A DNA stretch of 64,000 nt from Streptomyces cucumeris (GCF_024295805.1 NZ_JANCLX010000003.1:62001-126000), one strand, 5' to 3'; shown: positions 18,318 through 26,766, counted from the stretch's first letter. Notes: generated from the letters alone by a model not told the origin. Numbers and translations: made by a program.

Positions 18318-19109
18318 ATGCCCACCATGACCTACCGGGGAACCACGGCCCTGATCACCGGCGCCAGCGCCGGTCTGGGGGAGGAATTCGCCCGTCAGTG
18401 GGCCGAGCGCGGCGCCGATGTGGTGCTTGTCGCCCGTCGCCTCGACCGGCTGGAAACCCTCGCCGGGACGCTGGAGCGGAACCACTCCATCACCGCCACC
18501 CCGATCGCCGCCGACCTCTCCCGGCCCGGGGCCGGAGCGGCCCTGCGGGCGGAGCTGGACGCGCGCGGCATCACCGTGCAGACGCTGATCAACAACGCCG
18601 GATTCGGAAGCCACGGCGCCTTCCTGGAGCAGGACCCGGACCAGATCAGCCGCATGATCCAGGTGAACATCGGCGCGGTCGCCGACATCACCCGCGCCTT
18701 CCTCCCGGATCTGGTGTCCGACGGCCGCGGCGCCCTGGTGACGGTGGCCAGCACCGCCGCCTACCAGCCCACCCCAGCCATGGCGGTCTACGGCGCCACC
18801 AAGGCGTTCGTGCTGAGCCTCACCGAATCGCTCGCCTACGAGAACCGCCGGTCCTCGCTGCGCGTGCTGGCAGTGTCGCCGGGGCCGGTCAACACCGAGT
18901 TCTTCGACGTCGTCGGCAACCAGGACGCCGCCGTCGGACGCGTGGCGACCCCCGCCCAGGTGGTCACGGCGACCCGCCGCGCCCTGGAGCGCCGCAGCAC
19001 CCCGCCGAGCACGGTGGCGGGCCTGGGCAACCGTGTGTCGGCGGTGGCGTCCCGGTTCGCGCCGCGCCGGGTCGCCCTCGCCGTCGCGGGCCGCGCGCTC
19101 AAGGCCTGA
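18318..19109 (+). CDS. Short-chain dehydrogenase/reductase
   Basis: A 263-residue classical SDR. The start at 18318 (MPTMTYRGTT) is preferred because the Rossmann motif then lies at the usual distance: TGASAGLGEEFAR at about residues 14-26. NNAGFGS (~90), a catalytic Ser in TVASTAAYQP (~140) and the YGATK Tyr-Lys pair (~157-161) follow. It should be an NAD(P)-dependent oxidoreductase acting on a hydroxyl or carbonyl group; the substrate is not evident. It is divergent from and probably repressed by the TetR protein at 17597-18190. An upstream in-frame GTG at 18261 is a weaker start. Confidence 0.88.
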   Translation: MPTMTYRGTTALITGASAGLGEEFARQWAERGADVVLVARRLDRLETLAGTLERNHSITATPIAADLSRPGAGAALRAELDARGITVQTLINNAGFGSHGAFLEQDPDQISRMIQVNIGAVADITRAFLPDLVSDGRGALVTVASTAAYQPTPAMAVYGATKAFVLSLTESLAYENRRSSLRVLAVSPGPVNTEFFDVVGNQDAAVGRVATPAQVVTATRRALERRSTPPSTVAGLGNRVSAVASRFAPRRVALAVAGRALKA

Positions 19110-19169
19110 GGGCCGGGCGTTGCGGGCGCCCGTACGCTGAGCGCACGGACCGGTGGCGCCGCCGCGGCG

Positions 19170-19982
19170 TCAGCCGGTGCGGGGCCCGGTTTCCGGGGCG
19201 CGGGGTGGAACGACGACCAGGGTGGTGGTCACACCGCTCTCCCGCAGCTTCGCCACCGTGGTGGTCTCGGCATGGGAGTCGGTCACGATGGTGTGCACCG
19301 CCGCGGCATCGACGATCTTCGCGCGGTGCACCCGGCCGAACTTGGAACTGTCGGCCACCACGATGGTGTGGTCGGCCTGTTCCAGCATCGCCCGGTCGAC
19401 GTCCGCGCCCCGGACACTGTGGCGGGTGAGCCCCTTCTCGGGGCTGATGCCGTCCACCCCGATGACGGCGAAGTCGAACCGGTAGGAGCGCAGCGTCCGT
19501 TCGGCACCCCGGCCGACGAGATCGTTCGAGAGCGGACGAGCCTGTCCGCCGGTCACCACCACCTGGACCAGTTGCCGGGAGAGCAGCGAGTCCACCGTGT
19601 CGAGCCCGTTCGTCACCACCGTCAGATCCGGCCGTCCCGCCAGGTGCTGGGCGACGAAGCGCACGGTGCTGCCACCGCTCAGCGCCACGGTCAGCGGGCG
19701 GCGGGGGATGAGGGACGAGGCCAGGGCTCCGATGCGCTGTTTCGCCTCGGTGTTCCGGGCGTGCCGGAAACTCACCGGCATCTCGGCGCCCTGCCGGGCC
19801 GCGGCGATCTTTCCGTAGGACCGGAGCAGCAGGCCCTTCTCCTCCATGAGGGCCAGATCGCGGCGGACCGTCGGCCCGGAGACCTTGAGCAGCCCGGGCA
19901 GGGTGTGGACCTCGACCTCCCCGTACCGGGTGAGCAGCCTCATGATCACGCACATGCGTTCCTGGCGCCGGTTCTCACTCAC
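19170..19982 (-). CDS. DeoR/GlpR-family transcriptional regulator
   Basis: A 270-residue regulator from the GTG at 19982 (SENRRQERMCVIMRLL), close to the usual DeoR length of ~255. The N-terminal helix-turn-helix has the family signature (PGLLKVSGPTVRRDLALMEEKGLL, about 25-50). The C-terminal sugar-phosphate-sensing DeoRC domain contains VALSGGSTVRFVAQHL, TNGLDTV and the HTIVVADSSKFGR strand. Neither this start nor an ATG at 20096, which would add a Pro/Ser-rich 38-residue extension, has a good Shine-Dalgarno site, so the start is uncertain. No sugar kinase or transport gene is adjacent, so the regulon lies elsewhere or is unknown. Confidence 0.82.
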   Translation of the reverse strand: MSENRRQERMCVIMRLLTRYGEVEVHTLPGLLKVSGPTVRRDLALMEEKGLLLRSYGKIAAARQGAEMPVSFRHARNTEAKQRIGALASSLIPRRPLTVALSGGSTVRFVAQHLAGRPDLTVVTNGLDTVDSLLSRQLVQVVVTGGQARPLSNDLVGRGAERTLRSYRFDFAVIGVDGISPEKGLTRHSVRGADVDRAMLEQADHTIVVADSSKFGRVHRAKIVDAAAVHTIVTDSHAETTTVAKLRESGVTTTLVVVPPRAPETGPRTG

Positions 19983-20241
19983 CGAACGCCCCGGGAAGGT
20001 GTGGGGCGGGCGGCTGCCGAAAGCCCGGTCGGACGGGGCGGACGGGTCAGTCGGGCGCGACGGGTTCGAGGGTGAATGCGCGTTACCTAAGCTCATGGAA
20101 TGTTCTGTGGGGTGTGGCCTCCACCCTGCAAGACCGGGGCCCCTGAGCGGATCAGGGGAAACCACTAGTTCCCCTGCGCCGTTCACCGGGAGCGCGCCAG
20201 GGCGCCGTCGGCCCGTCGCCGCGTCCGGCACCACACGCGAA

Positions 20242-20269
20242 GCGGCCGGTGGTGCTGTCACCACCGGCC
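20242..20269. terminator. Strong 12-bp hairpin
   Basis: Perfect inverted repeat with arms 20242-20253 and 20258-20269 and a 4-nt loop, placed 22 nt after the stop of the minus-strand DUF35-like gene. It is a good intrinsic terminator candidate that would separate that gene from the DeoR regulator. Confidence 0.65.
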
Positions 20270-20290
20270 GTGTTCCGCCCGCTCGCACCG

Positions 20291-20683
20291 TCAGAGCCGG
20301 GCGTCGCCCTCCCGCGCATCGCACAGCTCGAGAACGACTTCTCCGGCGTCGGCGCGGGCACCGCGCGCGGGCCGCACCATGGCGCCCGTGTACACCAGAT
20401 GGGGTGCCGCGCCGATGACCCGGCAGGACACCACGAAATCCTCGGGGAAGCGGACCAGGGCCTTGTTGCGCGCCGGTCCGGTGCCGGGCTGGACGACCCG
20501 GGACCGCATCACGACGCCCGGTCCCGCGCTGTGCTCCGTCTCCAGGTCGCTCGACGCGCACACCGGACACAACAGTCGCCGGAACGAGGCGGTGGCGCAC
20601 CAACGACACCGCTGATAGGCGAATCCCGCTTCGGTTTCCGTCGGCGTCATGACGCCGATCCCGCTCCCGGACATCTCCGACAT
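20291..20683 (-). CDS. DUF35-type zinc-ribbon OB-fold protein
   Basis: A 130-residue protein. The start at 20683 (MSEMSGSG) is supported by GGGAGG 7 nt upstream. A zinc ribbon is visible near residues 25-43 (CRWCATASFRRLLCPVC: two CxxC knuckles). An OB-fold segment follows (VVMRSRVVQPG ... FVVSCRVIGAAPHLVYTGAMV). Such proteins usually act as acyl-CoA-binding partners of SCP-x thiolases or dehydratases. No thiolase is adjacent here, which is unusual. Two copies of the dyad that also precedes the upstream TetR gene lie in its promoter region, so it is probably a target of that regulator. Confidence 0.8.
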   Translation of the reverse strand: MSEMSGSGIGVMTPTETEAGFAYQRCRWCATASFRRLLCPVCASSDLETEHSAGPGVVMRSRVVQPGTGPARNKALVRFPEDFVVSCRVIGAAPHLVYTGAMVRPARGARADAGEVVLELCDAREGDARL

Positions 20684-20747
20684 CCCTCGGCCTCCCGCGC
20701 TCGCCCGGCGCATGCCGGGCTGTGGCCGCGCCGCCTCCGCAGCATAT

Positions 20748-20783
20748 GGCACTGAGTGCCGCGCAAGGAAGAGACTGAGTACC
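20748..20783. promoter_or_regulatory. Two dyads of a recurrent 13-bp operator
   Basis: GGCACTGAGTGCC (20748-20760) has 6-bp arms around a single central base. GAGACTGAGTACC (20771-20783) keeps the ACTGAGT core, 23 bp away on centre. A third copy, GGAACTGAGTGCC, lies at 21567-21579 before the TetR gene. The two here sit between the TetR stop (20797) and the DUF35 gene start (20683). Confidence 0.65.
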
Positions 20784-20796
20784 CTTCGATGGGGAT

Positions 20797-21513
20797 TCAG
20801 TCGTCCCGCAGGGCCGATTCCACCCGCTGGATGACGCGCCACATGGGTGCGCCCTTGGGCGCGACCATGACGACGACCTCGTCGTCCTCGGCGCCGGGGG
20901 CGGGGGACTGCGGAGCCGCGGCCCACATGGTGCGCACCAGATCGAGCGCCTGGTCCACGGCCGCCTCGGCATCGCCCTCGCCGCCCGAGCGCAGCCAGGA
21001 GCGGAGCCCGTTGTTGTGCGCGGCCACCACCGAGGCGGCGGCGACCTCCGCGCGCAGCGCTCCGTTCTCGGCGCCGTTCCAGCGCTGCCGCAGATACCCG
21101 GCGAGCGTGCGCTCGTAGCGGCGCACCACCGACAGCTCGTACGTCCGCAGCCCCGGCACCTCACGCGTCAACCGGTAGCGCTGGACCGAGAATTGGGGGT
21201 CGGCGGCGTACAGCCGCAGGACCAGCCGGGCGCCGTCGCACACCACGTCGATGGCGTCGCGCTCATCGCTCGCGGCGTCGAGGAACGCGGTCATATCGGC
21301 CAGGCAGCTCTCGTGGTCCGGGAAGACCGCGTCCTCCTTGGACGGGAAGTAGCGGAAGAAGGAACGCCGCCCGACCCCGGCCCGCGCCACGATGTCGTCC
21401 ACGGTCGTCCGTTCGAACCCACGCTCCAGGTAGAGCTGGAACGCGGCGTCGGCCAGCACCTCCCGCATGGGTGCCTTCTTCCGTGCTCCGGTGACCTCGC
21501 CCGCCTCGCTCAT
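20797..21513 (-). CDS. TetR-family repressor beside etfBA
   Basis: A 238-residue regulator starting at 21513 (MSEAGEVTGARKK). The helix-turn-helix is at residues ~30-60 (RTTVDDIVARAGVGRRSFFRYFPSKEDAVF). The C-terminal two thirds form the helical ligand-binding core. It is divergent from etfB. The gap carries one copy of the ACTGAGT-core dyad and the downstream DUF35 promoter carries two. The simplest reading is an autoregulated repressor of these genes, perhaps sensing an acyl-CoA as many beta-oxidation TetR proteins do. The ligand assignment is inference from the neighbouring electron-transfer flavoprotein and acyl-CoA dehydrogenase genes. Confidence 0.87.
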   Translation of the reverse strand: MSEAGEVTGARKKAPMREVLADAAFQLYLERGFERTTVDDIVARAGVGRRSFFRYFPSKEDAVFPDHESCLADMTAFLDAASDERDAIDVVCDGARLVLRLYAADPQFSVQRYRLTREVPGLRTYELSVVRRYERTLAGYLRQRWNGAENGALRAEVAAASVVAAHNNGLRSWLRSGGEGDAEAAVDQALDLVRTMWAAAPQSPAPGAEDDEVVVMVAPKGAPMWRVIQRVESALRDD

Positions 21514-21566
21514 GCCGGGAACGTAGCATCGCGCGGACCACTTTGGCACTACGTACCTTTACAGAG

Positions 21567-21579
21567 GGAACTGAGTGCC
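21567..21579. promoter_or_regulatory. Third copy of ACTGAGT-core dyad
   Basis: GGAACTGAGTGCC differs by one base from the perfect dyad at 20748. It lies 54 nt upstream of the TetR start and 43 nt upstream of etfB, so binding could affect both divergent promoters. A degenerate half, GGCACT, is also present at 21545-21550. Confidence 0.65.
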
Positions 21580-21622
21580 ATACGTTGGCATCCTTACGAC
21601 ACTCTGAGCGAGGAGAGCCGGC

Positions 21623-22408
21623 GTGAGCTTGAGGATCGTTGTCTGTGTGAAGTACGTGCCCGACGCCACCGGTGATCGGCATTTCGCCGAGGACCTGACT
21701 GTCGACCGTGACGATGTGGACGGTCTGCTCTCGGAGCTGGATGAGTATGCGGTCGAGCAGGCGTTGCAGATCGCGGATGAGGCGGATGACGCGGAGATCA
21801 CGGTGTTGACCGTGGGTCCGGAGGATGCCAAGGACGCGTTGCGCAAGGCGTTGTCGATGGGTGCCGACAAGGCTGTGCATGTCGAGGACGACGATCTGCA
21901 TGGCACCGATGTGCTGGGCACGTCGCTGGTGCTGGCCAAGGCGGTGGAGAAGGCCGGGTATGACCTGGTCGTCTGCGGTATGGCTTCCACGGACGGCACG
22001 ATGGGTGTGCTTCCGGCGCTGCTGGCCGAGCGGCTGGGTGTGCCGCAGGTGACGCTGCTGTCGGAGGTGTCGGTCGAGGACGGCACCGTGACCGGGCGCC
22101 GGGATGGTGACACCGCGACCGAGCAGCTTCAGGCGTCGCTTCCGGCGGTGGTGTCGGTGACCGACCAGTCGGGTGAGGCGCGTTACCCGTCGTTCAAGGG
22201 CATCATGGCGGCGAAGAAGAAGCCGGTGACCTCCTGGGACCTGTCCGACCTGGACATCGAGGCCGGGGAGGTGGGTCTGGAGGGTGCCTGGACGAAGGTC
22301 GACGGCGCCGATGAGCGCCCGGCCCGTACCGCGGGCACGATCGTGAAGGACGAGGGCGAGGGCGGTAAGCAGCTCGCCGAGTTCCTGGCGGGTCAGAAGT
22401 TCATCTGA
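21623..22408 (+). CDS. etfB: Electron transfer flavoprotein beta subunit
   Basis: A 261-residue protein. The GTG start at 21623 follows GAGGAG at good spacing and gives MSLRIVVCVKYVPDATGD, the normal EtfB opening. The family pattern VCGMASTDGTMGVLPALLAERL lies near residues 112-133, the EtfB signature region. It forms a heterodimer with EtfA, binds AMP structurally and passes electrons from acyl-CoA dehydrogenases to the respiratory chain through ETF-quinone oxidoreductase. It is 58 nt upstream of etfA in the same operon. Length and sequence are typical, so the gene appears intact. Confidence 0.96.
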   Translation: MSLRIVVCVKYVPDATGDRHFAEDLTVDRDDVDGLLSELDEYAVEQALQIADEADDAEITVLTVGPEDAKDALRKALSMGADKAVHVEDDDLHGTDVLGTSLVLAKAVEKAGYDLVVCGMASTDGTMGVLPALLAERLGVPQVTLLSEVSVEDGTVTGRRDGDTATEQLQASLPAVVSVTDQSGEARYPSFKGIMAAKKKPVTSWDLSDLDIEAGEVGLEGAWTKVDGADERPARTAGTIVKDEGEGGKQLAEFLAGQKFI

Positions 22409-22466
22409 GCCGCGCTGTCCACTGCCGCCCCTTTGCCGCCTCGCATCGCAGGAGAGAAGAAGTCCC

Positions 22467-23429
22467 ATGGCTGAAGTCCTCGTCTATGTCGACCACGTGG
22501 ACGGTGCCGTCCGCAAGCCCACCCTGGAGCTGCTGACCCTGGCCCGCCGGATCGGTGAGCCGGTCGCCGTCGCGGTGGGTGCCGGTGCCCAGGAGACCGC
22601 CGCCACGCTGGCCGAGTACGGTGCGGTGCGGGTGCTGACCGCCGATGCGCCGGAGTTCGCCGACTACCTGGTCGTGCCGAAGGTGGACGCGGTCCAGGCC
22701 GCGTTCCAGGCGGTGTCCCCGGCCGCCGTGCTGTTCCCCTCCTCCGCGGAGGGCAAGGAGATCGCGGCCAGGCTCGCGGTCCGTATCGGCTCGGGCATCA
22801 TCACCGACGCCGTCGACCTGGAGCCGGGCGATGAGGGTCCGGTGGCCACGCAGTCGGTGTTCGCCGCCGCGTTCACCACCAAGTCCCGCGTCTCCAAGGG
22901 CACGCCGGTCATCACGGTCAAGCCCAACTCCGCCGCTCCGGAGGCGGCCGCGGCCGCGGGCACCGTGGAGCCGCTGGAGGTGTCCTTCTCCGAGCAGGCC
23001 AAGGGTACGAAGGTGACCTCGCGGACGCCGCGGGAGTCCACCGGGCGTCCGGAGCTGACCGAGGCCGCGATCGTGGTCTCCGGTGGCCGTGGTGTGGGCG
23101 GTGCGGAGAACTTCCCCGTGGTGGAGGCGCTGGCGGATTCCCTGGGTGCTGCGGTGGGCGCCTCGCGGGCCGCGGTGGACGCGGGCTGGTACCCGCACAC
23201 CAACCAGGTCGGCCAGACGGGTAAGTCGGTCTCCCCGCAGCTGTACATCGCCGCGGGTATCTCCGGCGCGATCCAGCACCGCGCGGGTATGCAGACCTCC
23301 AAGACCATCGTCGCGGTCAACAAGGACGCCGAAGCCCCGATCTTCGACCTCGTCGACTACGGCGTCGTCGGCGACCTCTTCGAGGTCGTCCCCCAGCTCA
23401 CCGAAGAGGTCAAGACCCGCAAGGGCTGA
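22467..23429 (+). CDS. etfA: Electron transfer flavoprotein alpha subunit
   Basis: A 320-residue protein with a GGAGAG site before ATG 22467. The N-terminal domain is followed by the conserved FAD-binding C-terminal domain ([23 protein letters not shown], then [32 protein letters not shown] and [28 protein letters not shown]). It binds FAD and accepts electrons from acyl-CoA dehydrogenases. It is co-transcribed with etfB and followed by a strong terminator. It may serve the acyl-CoA dehydrogenase encoded at 24909-26108 among others. Confidence 0.96.
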   Translation: MAEVLVYVDHVDGAVRKPTLELLTLARRIGEPVAVAVGAGAQETAATLAEYGAVRVLTADAPEFADYLVVPKVDAVQAAFQAVSPAAVLFPSSAEGKEIAARLAVRIGSGIITDAVDLEPGDEGPVATQSVFAAAFTTKSRVSKGTPVITVKPNSAAPEAAAAAGTVEPLEVSFSEQAKGTKVTSRTPRESTGRPELTEAAIVVSGGRGVGGAENFPVVEALADSLGAAVGASRAAVDAGWYPHTNQVGQTGKSVSPQLYIAAGISGAIQHRAGMQTSKTIVAVNKDAEAPIFDLVDYGVVGDLFEVVPQLTEEVKTRKG

Positions 23430-23447
23430 CCCCACACAGAACACGCC

Positions 23448-23488
23448 CGATGGCCGGAGCCCCGTCCTTGCCGGGGCTCCGGCCATCG
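23448..23488 (+). terminator. Terminator of etfBA
   Basis: Perfect 17-bp inverted repeat (arms 23448-23464 and 23472-23488, 7-nt loop) starting 19 nt after the etfA stop. Confidence 0.8.
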
Positions 23489-23546
23489 GCTTGGAGCCGG
23501 TGTCCGCCGGACGGCCGCTCCCCCGCCCAGTCGCTACTCTGTGCTC

Positions 23547-24119
23547 ATGCCACCGACCCGTCGCACCGCCCGCCAGACCGATCTCCTGGAGCGGCTGGTG
23601 GCGCTCATCGTGGCGGAGGGGTTCGCCTCGTTCACCCTCGACGGGCTGGCGGAACGGCTGCGCTGCTCGAAGACCACGCTCTACCAGCTCGCCAGCAGCA
23701 AACAGGGGCTGGTGCGGGAAGCGGTCAAGCACTATTTCAAGAACGCGACCGCCGCGGTCGAGAAGCGGGTGGCCGACACCTCCGCACCGGCCGACCGGGT
23801 GCTGGTGTACCTCACCGCCGTCGCGGAGCAGCTCCGCCCGCTGTCCCGGCAGTTCCTCGATGACATGGCCGACTTCGACACCACCCGTGAGGTGTACGAG
23901 GCCAACACCCGGCACGCCGCGGAACGCATCCGGCAACTGATCACCGAGGGGGTCGCCGCGGGCGCCTTCCGCGACGTCCACGCGGCGTTCGTCGGTGAGG
24001 TCGCCGCCGCCACCATGGAGGCGATCCAGCGGGGTGAGGTCACCGCGCGCACCGGACTGGGCGACGCGGACGCCTACGCCGAACTGGCGTCCCTGATCGT
24101 GCACGCCGTCGCCTCCTGA
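23547..24119 (+). CDS. TetR-family regulator
   Basis: A 190-residue regulator. ATG 23547 gives MPPTRRTARQTDLLERLV; a GTG 6 nt earlier is also in frame. The helix-turn-helix is at residues ~28-50 (FTLDGLAERLRCSKTTLYQLASSKQGL). The remainder is a helical ligand-binding domain with TLGLR-like acidic segments. The start lies only a few bases after a TACTCT that could be a -10 box, so the mRNA may be almost leaderless. It is convergent with the SDR/acyl-CoA dehydrogenase pair. A role in controlling that pair is plausible but unsupported by a shared site. Confidence 0.86.
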   Translation: MPPTRRTARQTDLLERLVALIVAEGFASFTLDGLAERLRCSKTTLYQLASSKQGLVREAVKHYFKNATAAVEKRVADTSAPADRVLVYLTAVAEQLRPLSRQFLDDMADFDTTREVYEANTRHAAERIRQLITEGVAAGAFRDVHAAFVGEVAAATMEAIQRGEVTARTGLGDADAYAELASLIVHAVAS

Positions 24120-24150
24120 AGGCCCGCGGCACGGCGGCCCCCGGAGGTGG

Positions 24151-24909
24151 TCAGCGGGGGGACATCCGGAGAGCCCCGTCCATGCGGATGGTCTCGCCGT
24201 TCAGGTAGTCGTGGTCGACGATGGAGAGCACGAGCTGGGCGTATTCGTCCGGCCTGGCCAGCCGACGGGGAAACGGCACGCCCGCGGCGAGCTGGGTGCG
24301 GAACTCCTCGGACACGGTGGCGAGCATGGGGGTCTCCACGATGCCCGGCGCGATGGCGCACACGCGGATGCCGTACTGGGCGAGGTCACGCGCGGCGGGC
24401 AGGGTCAGGCCCACCACACCTCCCTTGGAGGAGGCATAGGCGGCCTGGCCGATCTGGCCCTCGTACGCCGCGATGGACGCGGTGTTGACGATGACACCGC
24501 GCTGACCCTGCTCATCGGCCGCCGTCTCCGCGATGGCCTGCGAGGCGAGCGTGAGGACGTGGAAGGTGCCGACCAGATTGACCTGGACCACCTTCGCGAA
24601 CAGCTCCAGGTCGTGCGGGCCGCGTTTGCCGAGCACCCTCATCGAGGGGGCGATTCCGGCGCAGTTGACGACGGTGCGCAGCGGGACGCCCGACGAGGCG
24701 GCAGTGGCCACGGCGGCCCGCACCTGGGCGGGGTCGGTGACATCGGTGGGGATGTGGTGGACCCCCTCACGCGCCGGTGCGTTCCCGAGGCTGTCCGGGA
24801 GGTCGAGGGCGAAGACCGTCACACCGCGTGCGGCCAGCGCTTCCACCGTCGCGGCACCGAGCCCGGAGGCCCCGCCGGTGACGATCGCGGCGGTGCGGCC
24901 GATGTGCAT
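24151..24909 (-). CDS. SDR, 3-hydroxyacyl-CoA dehydrogenase type II-like
   Basis: A 252-residue classical SDR. Its ATG at 24909 overlaps the stop of the acyl-CoA dehydrogenase as TGATG, with GAGGAG upstream, so the two are translationally coupled. Motifs are TGGASGLGAATVEAL (~12-26), NCAGIAPS (~84), catalytic Ser in VNTASIAAYEG and the YASSKGG Tyr-Lys pair (~152-158). The sequence resembles 3-hydroxy-2-methylbutyryl-CoA or 3-hydroxyacyl-CoA dehydrogenases (HSD17B10-like), which oxidise the beta-hydroxy intermediate. Coupling to an acyl-CoA dehydrogenase supports a fatty or branched-chain acyl-CoA degradation role. No enoyl-CoA hydratase is present in the operon. Confidence 0.88.
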   Translation of the reverse strand: MHIGRTAAIVTGGASGLGAATVEALAARGVTVFALDLPDSLGNAPAREGVHHIPTDVTDPAQVRAAVATAASSGVPLRTVVNCAGIAPSMRVLGKRGPHDLELFAKVVQVNLVGTFHVLTLASQAIAETAADEQGQRGVIVNTASIAAYEGQIGQAAYASSKGGVVGLTLPAARDLAQYGIRVCAIAPGIVETPMLATVSEEFRTQLAAGVPFPRRLARPDEYAQLVLSIVDHDYLNGETIRMDGALRMSPR

Positions 24910-26108
24910 CAATGCTCCTCATGCCGGTCGGAGGGGCCGGTCAGGGCCGTCAGGACTCCCCCGTCGGTCTTCTTCAGCGCCCGGCTTATCACCAGGCGCT
25001 GGATCTGGTTGGTGCCCTCGAAGATCTGCATGACCTTGGCCTCGCGCATATAGCGCTCGACGGCGAAGCGGCGCGAGTAGCCCTCGTCGCCCAGCAGTTG
25101 CACCGCCGCGCCGGTGACGTTCATGGCGTTGTCGGTGGCGACCATCTTGGCGATGGACGCCTCCCGGCCGAAGCCCAGCCCCTGGTCCTTCAGGCGGGCG
25201 GCGGTGAGGGTGGTGGCCCGTGCCGCGGCGACCGAGGCCGCCATGTCGGCCAGGGCGAACGCCGGGCCCTGCTGCTCGATGAGGAGCTCGCCGAGGAACT
25301 GGTGCTCACGGGCGTAGCGGACGGCGTCGTCCAGGGCCGCCTGCGCAAGACCGGTGGCCACCGCGGCGATGCCCATACGTCCGCAGTCGAGAGCCGCGAG
25401 GGCGATCTGGAGTCCCTGGCCCTCCTGGCCGATCAGCCGGTCCACGGGAACGCGCACCCCCTCGAACCGCATGGTCGCGGTGGCCGAGCCGGTGAGCCCC
25501 ATCTTGCGCTCGGGAGGGTCGGCGAACAGGCCGGGGGTGTCGGCCGGGACGAGGAAGCACGAGATGCCGCGCGACCGGTGGTCGGAGGTGCGCGCCATCA
25601 CCGTGTAGAAGTCCGCGTGTCCGCCGTGGGTGGCCCATGCCTTCACGCCATGGAGCACATAGTGATCGCCGTCCAGGACGGCCCGGGTGCGCATCGCCGC
25701 CGGATCGGATCCCGCCTCGGGCTCGGACAGGCAGTACGCGCCGAGCAGTTCACCGCCGAGCATGTCGGGCAGCCAGGTCCGGCGCTGCTCCTCGGTGCCG
25801 TAGGTGGCGAGCGCGAAGCACGACATCACATGCACCGAGACCCCGACGCCCACACTGGCCCACGCGGTGGCGACCTCCTCGAGGGCCTGCAGATACACCT
25901 CGTAGTCCTGTCCCCCGCCCCCGTACTCCCGCGGATAGGGAAGCCCCAGCAGGCCGGTGCGGCCCAGGATCCGGAAGACGTCGCGGGGGAAGTCCCCCTC
26001 GGCCTCGGCCCGGGCGGCACGCGGTACGAGTGCCTCCTGGGCCAGTTCACGGAGGTGGCCGACGAGGCGGACGGCCTCGGGACTGGGCAGCGCGCGGTCA
26101 GCGGGCAA
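24909..26108 (-). CDS. Acyl-CoA dehydrogenase
   Basis: A 399-residue flavoenzyme. The start is a TTG at 26108 preceded by GGGGGAG at ideal spacing. It has the ACAD three-domain order: N-terminal helices, a middle beta domain with CLSEPEAGSDPAAMRTRAV (~128-146) and KMGLTGSATATMRFEGVRVP, and a C-terminal helical domain with QLLGDEGYSRRFAVERYMREAKVMQIFEGTNQIQRLVI. The catalytic Glu is in the IFEGTNQIQR motif. It oxidises an acyl-CoA to the 2-enoyl-CoA and passes electrons to ETF, whose genes lie 1.5 kb away. Chain-length preference cannot be told. A cluster of GATAC/GTATC half-sites lies in its promoter. Confidence 0.93.
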   Translation of the reverse strand: MPADRALPSPEAVRLVGHLRELAQEALVPRAARAEAEGDFPRDVFRILGRTGLLGLPYPREYGGGGQDYEVYLQALEEVATAWASVGVGVSVHVMSCFALATYGTEEQRRTWLPDMLGGELLGAYCLSEPEAGSDPAAMRTRAVLDGDHYVLHGVKAWATHGGHADFYTVMARTSDHRSRGISCFLVPADTPGLFADPPERKMGLTGSATATMRFEGVRVPVDRLIGQEGQGLQIALAALDCGRMGIAAVATGLAQAALDDAVRYAREHQFLGELLIEQQGPAFALADMAASVAAARATTLTAARLKDQGLGFGREASIAKMVATDNAMNVTGAAVQLLGDEGYSRRFAVERYMREAKVMQIFEGTNQIQRLVISRALKKTDGGVLTALTGPSDRHEEH

Positions 26109-26124
26109 CGTCTCCCCCTATCCG

Positions 26125-26168
26125 GGTGATACGGAATACGGCACCACAGTATCATTGAGCGTATTACC
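26125..26168. promoter_or_regulatory. Interleaved dyads upstream of acyl-CoA dehydrogenase
   Basis: Outer arms GGTGATACG (26125-26133) and CGTATTACC (26160-26168) pair at 8 of 9 positions. Inside, TGATAC (26127-26132) pairs with GTATCA (26149-26154) and AATAC (26135-26139) with GTATT (26161-26165). This looks like a double operator 17-60 nt upstream of the gene, and it also covers the stop of the GNAT gene. Confidence 0.5.
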
Positions 26169-26721
26169 GCAGGGAGGCGGCGGCGTCCGCCATCTCGGTG
26201 GTGAGGGCCCAGCGCTCGTGGTCCCGCCACACGCCGTTGATGAGCTGGAAGCCGGGCGAGCAGCCCTCCCGCCGGAAGCCCAGGCGCCGGACGAGGTTCA
26301 GCGAGGGGTTGTTGTCCGGCTGGATGTTCGCCTCCAGCCGGTGCAGTCCGAGCTCACCGAAGGCGTACCGGATGACGAGACGGAGCCCCTCGGTCATATA
26401 GCCGCGGCCGGTGGTCGGGGCGTAGGCCGTGTAACCGAGCGTCCCGCCCTGGAGGGCACCGCGGACGATGTTGTTGATGTTGGCACCGCCGACGATGGCG
26501 CCGGTGTCGCGCAGGCAGATCACGAAGCCCTCATGGGTGGGCCGCTCGAATCGCTCCAGGTAACTCTCGAACGCCTCCACCGTGTTCTCGCGCGCCCCCA
26601 GCCAGCGATGGAGCATCTCCGCGCTGACCCGGGTCAGCGCGGTGAGCTCTTCATGATCCGTACGACGGACATGCCGTATGGCCACGCGCGGCGCGTGCAG
26701 GAGGTAACCGGTGATCGTCAT
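26164..26721 (-). CDS. GNAT-family N-acetyltransferase, RimJ/RimL type
   Basis: A 185-residue acetyltransferase. The start at 26721 follows AGGA by 8 nt. The GNAT core is visible: an early IRHVRRTDHEEL strand, then a central TLGYTAYAPTTGRGYMTEGLRLVIRYAF segment (~95-120) carrying the acetyl-CoA P-loop in the form TGRGYM, and LHRLEANIQPDNNPSLNLVRRLGFRREG at ~125-152. It should transfer an acetyl group from acetyl-CoA to a protein N-terminus or small amine; the substrate is not known. Its 3' end overlaps the putative operator of the acyl-CoA dehydrogenase gene downstream. Confidence 0.9.
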   Translation of the reverse strand: MTITGYLLHAPRVAIRHVRRTDHEELTALTRVSAEMLHRWLGARENTVEAFESYLERFERPTHEGFVICLRDTGAIVGGANINNIVRGALQGGTLGYTAYAPTTGRGYMTEGLRLVIRYAFGELGLHRLEANIQPDNNPSLNLVRRLGFRREGCSPGFQLINGVWRDHERWALTTEMADAAASLR

Positions 26722-26766
26722 CCGGGGATCCTACGGACCGGACCACCGCTCGGAGTGGTACGCGGC

